Below are positions 11,373-20,294 of a stretch of 64,000 bases of DNA, piece by piece. Positions within the stretch are counted from its first letter, which is position 1. Each line of letters opens with the position of its first letter. The stretch is taken from the NCBI GenBank assembly GCA_033032865.1, contig JAWHQI010000074.1, positions 9,294,501 to 9,358,500 of the forward strand, written 5' to 3'. Under the pieces are notes generated by a model, which did not search any database, had not been told where the DNA came from, and saw only the letters and a program-made list of their open reading frames with translations. The stretch is from Dactylorhiza incarnata. Lineage: Eukaryota; Streptophyta; Magnoliopsida; Asparagales; Orchidaceae. Made by a program: the position numbers and the translations under genes.

Positions 11373-11860
11373 GACGGAAATGGAAACTATTCGATTACAA
11401 AATAGGCGCAAACTTTATACTCATACACACACCCACTCTACGTTAATGAAATCTAATTAAAATAAAACAAATCTAAACTCATACACTCACACACACTAAT
11501 ATGAAATCATCTAAAAATTACAACAAAACTAAAAATAAGAAAATTACACTCATACACACACACACCCAAATTAAAATGGACAAAACTAATTGAAATAACA
11601 AAATCTAAATTAAAAGAAAAAAAACAAAAAGAGAACACACACACACTTTCACAAGAACAAAGAGAGAGTTACAAAAAACAAGCAAATTTTATTTCATTTT
11701 CATCATAAAAAGGGTTACAAAACATGAGAGAGAAAATGCAAAAAGAGAGCTAAAACATGAAAACAGCAAAAATTGGTCCACAATCTTAAGAAAAGGTCTC
11801 AAAATTCTGAACCCTTAGACTCAGCTGAATCTGGTTATTTATAGAAAAAATTTTGGAATT

Positions 11861-12318
11861 ACACGCCCTCGGACACGGGCGTGTCTGAGGGCGTGACATG
11901 GCTTGGGGTGCGAATAGCCAGAACAGCTGGATCCAGGCAGGTATCTGGAAGGCTTGACCGGCGACTTGGAAGTACACGGGCGTGTTCCAGGGAACACGGG
12001 CATGTTCGATGTCGGCATTGTGCTGTCGGCTGCTGGGCGTGACGGGCGGCGTGTCCTTTGTTCTTCTGGAAGGAATTGAGGGTCACGGGCGTGTCTGAAA
12101 TGTCACGGCCGTGACTTTGATTTTTTTTGGATGAAATGCTTCAAGTGGCTGGAATCTGGGATGGATATCCAACACGGGCGTGACCATGGTACACGGCCTC
12201 GGTCACGGGCGTGACTGAGGGCGTGACTTGATGTTTGAGTTGGAAAAAGAACAGAGAAAAGAAAATGTTAGGGATTAGTGAACACGCCCTTGGACACGGG
12301 CGTGACCTAGGGCGTGAC
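11861..12318 (-). promoter_or_regulatory. Palindrome array and TATA region of the ATH-A 5' LTR
   Basis: Repeats of CACGGGCGTG and its complement, with larger interrupted palindromes, lie just upstream (higher coordinates) of a minus-strand TATA box at 11835-11843. Regulatory role inferred from position and copy number. Confidence 0.5.
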
Positions 12319-12482
12319 TTAACAAAATTACAGAAACTTTACAAAATGAAAATAAAACTAAGTTAAAAACAAAAATAACAAAAACAAACATTTTATTCAT
12401 TAATTTACATATATTATTTAGAAATCTAATTAAAATTATACTAAAAATTATATAGAAAAATGCGTATTTTTACTATTCATCA

Positions 12483-12662
12483 CCCCGTTAATGGCGGAAG
12501 AAGCAGACATCTCCGCCATTTGCTTAGTAAGCCATTCTACTTGATGTGCTAAATTTGGGGTGGCCTCGACTTCAAAGAGTCCGGTCGGTTTGATAGGACG
12601 CGACCGTGGCGCATTCCACTGATAAGCATTCATGGCCATCTCTTCAAAAAGCTCTTGAGCAT
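12483..12662 (-). pseudogene. ATH-B gag fragment, left piece
   Basis: The minus strand encodes AQELFEEMAMNAYQWNAPRSRP...QVEWLTKQMAEMSASSA, aligning with gag residues about 254-310 of ATH-A. It is cut on the left by ATH-A and on the right by TAT-F; the upstream part resumes at 39582. Bases 12658-12662 (AGCAT) are one copy of the TAT-F target duplication. Confidence 0.85.
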
Positions 12663-13013
12663 TGTTGAAACCAGTAACCCAGTTTCAGCGTTCGAAAGGG
12701 GGATGCGGCTAACTCTTACTTGACCTAAGCTAAGACCCTTGACCGGTCACTAAGAATTGAGAGACCCTTGCCCTTGATGAACACCTGAGTCCATAAATGG
12801 ACCCCTTAAGCTGCAGCGCGGAGGTCCCACCACACACCCGGAAGCTCACTCGGAACTTCCCTTCCCAAGCCAATGCTGAGCCTGGGCACCTTGGAGGGCA
12901 CTAAGGATCACCTCACTGTCCACCTTCAATGACAAGGGGAGGGGAGGGGTATTGCTTGCTCACACGCGAGGGAGAGGGTAGAGAACCATCCCTTCCCAAG
13001 GTGCCCATGGGGG

Positions 13014-13025
13014 TCTATTTATAGA
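13014..13025 (-). promoter_or_regulatory. TATA box of the TAT-F left LTR
   Basis: TCTATTTATAGA on the plus strand reads TCTATAAATAGA on the minus strand. Palindromes begin about 165 bp upstream. Confidence 0.55.
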
Positions 13026-13190
13026 CTTTCCCAAAAACGGACTGCGAATAGCCAAAATGGTCTACCAATAGCCGAGTTCCGCTATTTGAAAATACTACCC
13101 GCACCCCAATGAGCCGAGGTCACCCTGCCCAAGCTAGTGGACATCGGTCCACTCGCTAACCTGGCCGGACGGGTAGGTGCCCAAGGGGCG

Positions 13191-13340
13191 GGCGAGTGGG
13201 GGAATCCCCCACTCGCCCAAGGGGCGGGCGTGTGGGGGTTTCCCCCACTCGCCCGAGGGGCGGGCGAGTGGGGGTTTCCCCCACTCGCCCGAGGGCGGGC
13301 GAGTGGGCGAGTGGGGGAATCCCCCACTCGCCCAAGGGTG
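13191..13340. promoter_or_regulatory. GC-rich palindrome array in TAT-F U3
   Basis: About four copies of a 27-bp inverted repeat, arms GGCGAGTGGGGG and its complement around a 3-base centre (AAT or TTT). The first is at 13191-13217. They lie upstream of the minus-strand TATA box. Confidence 0.6.
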
Positions 13341-13512
13341 GGTGAGTGGAAAGACCCACCCCCCTCTTGCCCCGCTAACCCCTTCTTCCCTTCTACAGCC
13401 TCGACCGGCTCTGGTTGCCTCTGAGCGATTGCTCTACTTGCCTCGGCCACCTTTACTATCTTGACCTCATCCGCGCCGGGTTACACCAACTCGGAAAATA
13501 TGAGGGTTGTAC

Positions 13513-13690
13513 ATAATCCCCGCTCTTTTCGAGCTTGCCTCAAGCTCGGAAAGAAAGTCCAACCCACCTATTTGATGAGTGGGTGGGACCCTAGATGAAT
13601 CCACGAAAGACCCTGCCGACGGGATACCCCTGCCGAGTCCTTCAGCTGAACCTGACTTGAGGCGGAAGGCGAACCTTTATCCACTAAACA
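13513..13690 (-). other. Polypurine tract and 3' end of the TAT-F interior
   Basis: The minus strand reads GAAAAGAGCGGGGATTA directly before TGTACA of the LTR, a good polypurine tract. The remaining bases up to the minisatellite show no ORF or motif I recognise. Confidence 0.6.
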
Positions 13691-14298
13691 CCCCTCCTGT
13701 GAGCCGAGCTCAATAGGAGGTGGAGAAAGCTCAACACCTTTAGGTCGAGCTAGACTCGACCGAAGGTGGAGGGAGACTCAACACCTCTAGTCGAGCTGAA
13801 CTTGACATGAGGTGAGGAACGGACCTTTCTCCACTAGACACCCCTCCTGTGAGCCGAGCTCAACAGGAGGTGGAGAAAGCTCAACACCGCTGGTCAAGCC
13901 TAACTTGACCTGTGGTGGAGAAAAACTCAACACCCTTAGTCGAGCCGAGCTCGACCTGAGGTGGAAGGCAAACCTTTCTCCACATAGGAACCCTCCTATG
14001 AGCCGAGCTCAACAGGAGGTGGAGAAAGCTCAACACCTTAGGTCGAGCTAAATTCGACCTGAGGTGGAGGCAACTCAATATATCTAGTCAAGCCGAACTC
14101 GACCTGAGATGGAGGAAACTCAACATCTAACAGGGAGCCGAGCTCACCTAGAGGTGGAGGAACTCAACACCTGACAGGGAGCCGAGCTCGCCTGGAGGTG
14201 GAGGAACTCAACATTTCTAGTCGAGCCGAACTCAACCTGAGATGGAGGAACTCAACATCTCTAGTCGAGCCGAACTCAACCTGAGATAGAGGAAATTC
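13691..14298. repeat. 45-bp minisatellite, first part, in TAT-F
   Basis: Degenerate tandem units around GAGCCGAACTCGACCTGAG followed by GTGGAGGAACTCAACA and CTCTAGTC. The basic unit is 45 bp with longer higher-order forms. Interrupted by S1 and resumed at 16690. Confidence 0.75.
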
Positions 14299-14639
14299 AA
14301 CATTGTTGCGGAACGCTTAGGGCTCTTGGTAGACCGGTCCAATTGAACCACCTTAGCTCGTGAGCGAACTAAGTGCGCAAACAGTCAATTCGAGATTTGC
14401 TGAGTACACTTGGAATTTTTAACGTGGAAAACCCGGAAAGGGTAAAAAACCACGCGGTCGGGGCTGTGCCGACCAAACTTCTCTATCTTCTGGTGGTTAC
14501 AACTTGATGGTTGGAACTCGAGCGCGACAGGCCGCTACTCGTTACAACAAGAGAGAGAGAGAGAGCTCCGAGGGTGACAGGCCACCTCTCGGAAAAACTA
14601 AGTCTTTTTCCCTTCTGAGAATTCTGGAGAACCAAAGTG

Positions 14640-15143
14640 AGAAGCTGAGTTGCCTTTCCGGAATGACAGTGAGAAGCTGAGTCTCCTTTCCGGAATGAAA
14701 GTGAGAAGCCGAGTCGCCTTTCCGGAATGACAGTGAGAAGTCGAGTCGCCTTTCCGGAACGAAAGTGAGAAGTTGAGTCGCCTTTCCGGAACGGAAAGTG
14801 AGATGCTGAGTCGCCTTTCCGGAATGACAGTGAGAAGCTAAGTTGCCTTTCCGGAACGAAAGTGAGAAGCTGAGTCGCCTTTCCGGAACGGAAAGTGAGA
14901 TGCTGAGTCACCTTTCCGGAATGACAGTGAGAAGCTGAGTCGCCTTTCCGGAATGAAAGTGAGAAGCTGAGTCGCCTTTCCGGAATGACAGTGAGAAGCT
15001 GAGTCGCCTTTCCGGAACGAAAGTGAGAAGCTGAGTCGCCATTCCGGAATGACAGTGAGAAGCAGAGTCGCCTTTTCGGAACGAAAGTGAGAAGCTGAAT
15101 CGCCTTTCCGGAACGGAAAGTGAGATGCTGAGTCGCCTTTCGT
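14640..15143. repeat. Tandem array of about 31-33-bp units in S1 R/U5
   Basis: Units of the form GAGAAGCTGAGTCGCC + TTTCCGGAATGACAGT, about 16 copies, alternating AATGACAGT, AATGAAAGT and AACGGAAAGT variants. Open reading frames across the array are repeat artefacts. Confidence 0.85.
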
Positions 15144-15479
15144 GACAAAGAAAATCTTCAAGTCCACAAATGAGATCTTCAAGCGCCGAAGGAGAATTCT
15201 GCAAAAGTCTGCAAGGAGCTCTCCAGGGTCCAGAAGTCCAGGTCCTCTCAAATGAATCCTTGGGGCTCCTTTTATAGCTTTGGTCGGGGGCAGTCCGGTA
15301 ATTTCGCCGTTTGCCGTTTCCATAAATGCTCGGCGGACGAATCATATTTTCTGATTCGGGGCACACGGATCGCCATTTTTCGTAAATGACCACCCAACCC
15401 TTCGGGCAGTTCGGGTAGTTCGGGCAGTTCGGGCAGTTCTGTTGGAGGCGAAAAAGGCGACAGGTTGTTCCTGAAATCT

Positions 15480-15870
15480 GAGAAACTGGAAAGACAAAAA
15501 GTGAGCACGCTGGAAAGACAAAAAGTGAGAAAGTCAGAAAGACGAAAAGTGAGAATGTCAGAAAGACAAAAAGTGAGCGAGCCGAGTCGGAAAAGTGAGC
15601 GAGGTGGAAAAGTGAGCGAGGCGAGGCGGAAAAGTGAGCGAGGCGAATCGAAAAAGTGAGCAAGGCGGAAAAGTGAGCAAGGCGGAAAAGCGAGCGAGGC
15701 GAAAAAGCGAGAATGCTCTGAGCGCGCTCAGAAGCGCTCTGAGCGCGGAGGCGTTCTGAGCGCGCGTGAGTGCGGAGGCATTTTGAGCGCGCGTGAGCGC
15801 GAAGGTGTTCTAAGCGCGCATGAGCGCGGAGGTGATCTGGCCGTGTCGTTAGCGCGGAGTTGTTCTGAGC
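15480..15870. repeat. Two short-unit tandem arrays in S1
   Basis: 15480-15715 repeats GAAAAGTGAGCGAGGCG-type units. 15716-15870 repeats CTGAGCGCG / GAGCGCGGAGG-type units. Confidence 0.75.
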
Positions 15871-16029
15871 GCGGCGAATAGTGTTCCATAAGAGTAATAT
15901 TCGCGGGAGAATAATATTCATGCAAGAATAATATTTCGGCGTGCGGTTTGGCGAGCGCTCTGAGCATGGTGGACGCGATGGTACTCGAAGCGCGACCGCG
16001 AGAAAGCCTCGAGGCAGAGGTGGCCGGGA

Positions 16030-16385
16030 GCGCTCCCCAACTGGGGAGTTACTATTCATGTAACTCCCTAAGGGGAGTTACTGTTCACGTAACTCCCCAA
16101 GGGGAGTTACGTGACTCCCCAATTGGGGAGTGGGGCACTCCCCAATTGGGGAGTGCCACATGGGCGTTGACCAAATGGTCAACGCCCAATTTATTTGGGG
16201 GGTGCGGCAATGCCGCACCCCCCAATATTGCTGAATGGGGGTGCGGCAATGCCGCACCCCCTAATATTTCTGCATGGGGGTGCGGGAATGCCACACCCCC
16301 AAGATTTCTGCATGGGGGTGCGGCAATGCCGCACCCCCCAATGCAGATGGGGGTGCGGCAATGCCGCACCCCCTTTATTTGGGGG
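16030..16385 (-). promoter_or_regulatory. Palindrome clusters in S1 U3
   Basis: Contains ACTCCCCAATTGGGGAGT near 16136 (perfect 18-bp palindrome), a 26-bp inverted repeat at 16162-16187 (arm GGGCGTTGACCA), and five copies of GGGTGCGGCAATGCCGCACCC-type hairpins between 16197 and 16374. All lie upstream of the minus-strand TATA. Confidence 0.6.
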
Positions 16386-16689
16386 TTTGGCGGTGTCGCA
16401 CCCCTTTTTAGTTACGGCAGCGCCGCACCATTTTGGTGCGGCGGGCGCTGCGCCGTTTCGGCGCTGTGGGGCATGCACCATTTCGGCATGGCGGGTGTAG
16501 CATTATCTCGGCGCGGCGAGTGCCGCGCCCTTTCATCACGGCGAATGTCGCGCCTCTCCGGCTCGGCGTAGCAATTATTGCGGCATTTTTTGAATTTCAT
16601 GCCACTCGCGGCGCTTGCGTGTTTGACGGTTCCCGTACGGATATGCTTCATGGGACCGCATCCCGTATCGTCTCTACGGGTCCACATCA

Positions 16690-16877
16690 AACATCTCTAG
16701 TCGAGTCGAACTCGACCTGAGGTGGAAGGAAACTCAACATCTCTAGTTGAGTCGAACTCGACCTGAGATGGAGGGAACTCAATATATCCTCAGACTGGCT
16801 TCTCTTCTTGGAGCCTTACCAACCCTAACAAATCTACCCGATGAGCCACCCAGCGACCGACATCAACAAGCCTGGGC
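16690..16877. repeat. TAT-F minisatellites resumed
   Basis: 16690-16770 continues the 45-bp repeat after S1. From about 16828 a partial unit of the 81-bp repeat runs to the SIRE-E insertion. Bases 16878-16882 (GAGTG) are the left target duplication of SIRE-E. Confidence 0.75.
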
Positions 16878-16882
16878 GAGTG

Positions 16883-17982
16883 TGTTGGATCGGTCGGCGC
16901 CCTTAGAGGGGGGTGAATAAGGGTTTTCAAAAACTTTAGATTATATTTAGAAAAACTTCGGAATATTGCAAGATTAATAAAGAGACATCAAGTAAAACAA
17001 TAATAAAAAGATATGCTTTATTAATATGGGGGGATTACATTTGATTGGTGATCATAATAAGTACATGAATGAATTAATGAAGTATGACTTGCATGTATCT
17101 CATTTGATTATAAACCATAGAATCAACTTTATATTAATAAATCAAATGAAATCATAAATTCATTCCATGTAAAAATATTAAATCACGTTCTTGAATACAT
17201 GCAACATTATCTCAATTAATCTTGTGGTATAACAATTGCAATCAAACTCATTATTCTAGCATTATCAACTAATAAATATTATTCATGCTAGTTATCTCAT
17301 ATTACCATAATGAATTAATTATGAAGTAAAATAAAATAAAATTGAACGATAAAATAACTATGTGATAATCTATCTTATAGCTTATGCAAGATCTCATTTG
17401 TTATGACTTGAGATAGGTGTCCTAGATCTTTCATATTAAAACATGCTTACAAATGCAATTTTCTTCATTTTTTACCATCAAAAACATTTCCAAAAATTCT
17501 GCAAATTCAGCATGAAACTACTAATGGGACACCTAATCAAGTTCAAGCATCAAAATTTTCAAAACCCTAAAAAAAGTGGTATCAGAGCTAGGTTAAGTTT
17601 TTGTCTAGTGTTTGCATATGGGATTAACACCCCAACCTACGGCATGTTTGCAGCTCCTCCGAATCTCCCATCTGTGGCAACAATTTGCTCTATGCCTCGT
17701 GTGCGCCATGCTACCGCCAGCGCTAGTAGCTACCGCCGGGCGCTAGCTCCTTCTAAAAATGCCACCAGAATCGAGCTAATCAATGCTAGCGCCGGGCGCT
17801 ATCGCTACCGCCGTCGCTAGTGAGCTTGTTCGAATTTTGGCCTCAATTTTGGGGGCAGACATCATGAGTACTCCTTGAGTCATGTGGACTATGTTAACCT
17901 GCACACTTGAACACACAAGATCAAATACACATAGGATTTGTTATTCTCAAACCTAGGAGATGCGGAAGACCGTGTTCCAACA
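16883..17982 (-). repeat. 3' LTR of SIRE-E, with a replaced middle
   Basis: Matches the right LTR over 16883-17022 and about 17655-17982. The middle (about 17025-17655) differs completely from 34806-35440 and includes, on the plus strand, a primer-site-like TGGTATCAGAGCTAGG (17575-17590) and sequence resembling the SIRE-E interior near 32260-32360 in inverted orientation. Confidence 0.8.
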
Positions 17983-18603
17983 AACTCCCCCTTTTGATAA
18001 TAACAAATCCATTAATGATAAATCAAAGCATTAATAAATAAGCATGATAAGACTATACTTGTGTGTGTGTGTGTGAGAGTGATGACTTTAGGATGATTAT
18101 TGATTTTAGCATTTAGAATTGCTCCCCTAAATATATGCTCCCCCTATGTGAATGCTCCCTTAATATGTATGCTATCAACTGAATTTGTCATGTTGGGTTT
18201 ATGATAGCGGGTTACATTTATCATTGTTAGTTCTCCCCCTTTTGCATTTTATCAATGCAAAAGAGGGAGAACTAACAATGATAAATGTAAACATAAAGCA
18301 TGAATGAATTAATGAAGTATGACTTAATAAGTACATGAATGAGGAGCTGCAAACATGCCGTAGGTTGGGGTGTTAATCCCATATGCAAACACTAGACAAA
18401 AACTTAACCTAGCACTCTTTCCCCCCAGTGCCTCGCAAGGCCCCACTGGAACCCTCCCCGGTTAAGGACAAGACATGACTAGAGATAATGTTATCTAATG
18501 TCTACAACCCTACGCCCCCGCTATGGTGAGAAATGAAGTCATGGATAACAATTATTGGAAACATTAAGCATTTAAATCTAATGGGAAATATCATAGCATA
18601 TGG
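17983..18603 (-). other. Polypurine tract and 3' interior of SIRE-E
   Basis: The minus strand reads ATCAAAAGGGGGAGTT immediately before the LTR (17983-17998). The rest up to the SIRE-D insertion contains a (TG)n run near 18060, a strong hairpin (18211-18292) and one arm of a 73-bp inverted repeat (18341-18413). No ORF. 18599-18603 (TATGG) is the left SIRE-D target duplication. Confidence 0.7.
18211..18292. repeat. Near-perfect 37-bp hairpin in SIRE-E
   Basis: The left arm starts GTTACATTTATCATTG (18211) and its complement ends at 18292, with one mismatch and one 1-base gap over 37 bp and a loop of about 8 bases. The arms include CTCCCCCTTTTGCAT, similar to the polypurine tract complement. 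Confidence 0.85.
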
Positions 18604-20095
18604 TGAAAGTATCTAGTTGCGGCCTAAATCACCTAGAGGGGGGTGAATAGGTGGATTCTATGCCTACTCGCGGAATTAAAATATAACACAGAAAAGTACA
18701 CAATAAAGCACAGCACAGACACAAGGATTTTATAGAGGTTCCCCGATGTGGGTAGTCCTCTTTCCCACCTCGCCTATCTAGCACTTCGAGGCTAGACTCG
18801 GCTACTTCACCAATCTCAGATTATGAATAATCTTACACCTCGGAGTCAAAACTCCTACAACTCGGAGTATACCACTCCTACAACTCGGAGTAAAACAACT
18901 CCTACAACTCGGAGTAAACCACTCCTACAAATAACTCGGAGTAAAAACTCCTACAGAAATCAAATAGAGAAAGAAATAAAATACTTCTTCTAAACCTCAA
19001 CAGAGATTAACTTCAGATCTTGGGAAAACTGAGTCGTCTTCTTCCTTGAGAGAGAAAGCTTGGATCTTGAAAGATCTGGAAGAAAAAATAAACTTGGCTA
19101 ACCTGATCTGAATAAGCCCTTTGATCCACTCGAGAGAATCGTCAATATGAAGTGCTGCACAAGGATCAAAGACCTTCTTATCTGAGAAAACTCTAACAAC
19201 AAAGAAGAATAACTCTTGAGCAGCAGGTGTTAGGTCTCAGAAAACTTGTTCAGCAAAGGAAGATGAGAACAGCTTTCCGATTCTGAACAAAAATGTGTGT
19301 AGAGAGAGATTTGCCCTAAAAATAGAGGATTATTTATAGGGAGGACTTCAACGGCTCGTTCGACAAAGAAGGGAGGAACGACATGTGTACTGTACATGGT
19401 GGCCAACCCTAAATTTTTGAAATTGAAACAAAGATTTGAAATCCGTTTGTCCATCATTCGTCGAGACTTCACGTGAACAGCCGACGAATTGACTTAGCCA
19501 TACAAATTCCTTCACAAGGCTGCCATTTTGACTTCTGCCAGCATTCGTCGATATTCGTCGGGAGTTCACGTGAACATCCGACGAATGGACTTGGCCACAG
19601 AAAATTCCTTCTTCAGACAGGAAAACTGGCTTCTGTCTAGATTCGTCGACATTCGTCGGAAGTTCACGAGAACAGCCGACGAATGGACTTGGCAGCAGAA
19701 TTTTCTTCTTCAAAATGGAAGATTTGCTTCTGTCAGGATTCGTCGGGAGTCATCGGGACTTCACGTGACATCTCGACGAATTGACTTAGCAAAAATTCCT
19801 TTTTCTTCTGAAAACCTGCTCCACTCCTCAACCTTGAAAGCCTTCAGTTGTGAGAAAATGAAGTGCACCCCAAAAGAGAGATTACACATGAACCAACACT
19901 TTGTTCTACACAATGAGGGATTACATTGTCTAGAACTGTGTTTGGTGATCCATTGCAACCTGACTTTGGTGTGCACTTAGCATTATGACCTGTCACAATA
20001 CATCTAAAGAGAAATCATCAAATACATACTCAATTCAATTTAGTTCATTAGGGGACACCTTCAAATCCAGGTGATTGTGGATACAATACCCAACA
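18604..20095 (-). repeat. 3' LTR of SIRE-D
   Basis: TGAAAGTATC...CCCAACA, 1492 bp, the same length as the right LTR. Contains CTCGGAGTA...ACTCCTAC short palindromic repeats (about 18838-18955), a minus-strand TATA (19331-19340) and a 98-bp tandem array (19456-19781). Confidence 0.92.
19456..19781 (-). promoter_or_regulatory. 98-bp palindromic repeat array with G-boxes, SIRE-D 3' LTR
   Basis: Four copies (from 19456, 19543, 19641 and 19738) of ATTCGTCG...TTCACGTGAA...CGACGAAT. Each is a palindrome centred on CACGTG, changed in copy 3 to CACGAG. They lie just upstream of the TATA box at 19331-19340. The identical arrangement is in the right LTR at about 29564-29889. CACGTG is the classical plant G-box core; binding here is inference. 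Confidence 0.65.
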
Positions 20096-20294
20096 ATCTC
20101 CCCCTATTTGAAGATGTCATAACCCTATGCACTAAGTTGAATTGCACAGAAAATATAATGAATAACACAGCACAAAAACAGGCAGTTGTAATTTAAAGAG
20201 AGAATCAATGTTTTATCCAAACACAAAAAATAGATATATATAAATATATATATATATAAACAAAGAAATCAGCATGAATCCAGAGCAGTTCAGC
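20096..20294 (-). other. Polypurine tract and 3' UTR of SIRE-D
   Basis: The minus strand reads CTTCAAATAGGGGGAGAT right before the LTR (20096-20113). The remaining bases are AT-rich with a short TA run near 20233. Confidence 0.75.

Larger units (their letters stand above)
1..12482 (-). mobile_element. ATH-A, Athila-like Ty3/gypsy LTR retrotransposon (left LTR truncated by window edge)
   Basis: On the minus strand the order is 5' LTR (right), tRNA-Asp primer site, gag-protease-RT/RNase H-integrase, long AT-rich 3' region, polypurine tract, 3' LTR (left). The gag and RT types, the protease core with DLGAS and the tRNA-Asp primer site point to the Athila lineage. The two LTRs differ by a few point changes and two length differences, so the insertion is recent. 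Its right border falls inside the gag gene of ATH-B. No env-like ORF is visible after integrase. The coding region has three frameshifts, so this copy is not autonomous as read. Confidence 0.9.
10273..12482 (-). repeat. 5' LTR of ATH-A
   Basis: Matches 1-2036. The inner border (about 10273) is inferred from spacing to the primer site in ATH-B and lacks a clean TG. The outer border at 12482 ends in TCA and abuts ATH-B gag sequence. Confidence 0.85.
12663..13512 (-). repeat. 3' LTR of TAT-F
   Basis: 850 bp, TG...CA, matching 38542-39576. It has a single TATA region (13014-13025), whereas the other LTR has two. Confidence 0.85.
14304..16689 (-). mobile_element. S1, 2386-bp solo LTR inserted in the TAT-F minisatellite
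   Basis: Begins TGTTGCGG and ends CACATCA, flanked by exact AACAT duplications (14299-14303 and 16690-16694). No internal region is present, so it is a solo LTR. A minus-strand TATA (CTATAAAAGG, 15268-15277) gives orientation. The U5 side has the GTGGAAAACCC...GGGTAAAAAACCACG pattern seen in plant LTRs. It is built from at least five tandem or palindromic arrays. Its superfamily cannot be decided from this alone. Confidence 0.85.

Noticed and set aside
14483..16059. Open frames of 161-383 codons on the minus strand
   Set aside because: They run through tandem repeats of solo LTR S1 and encode only repeated peptides.
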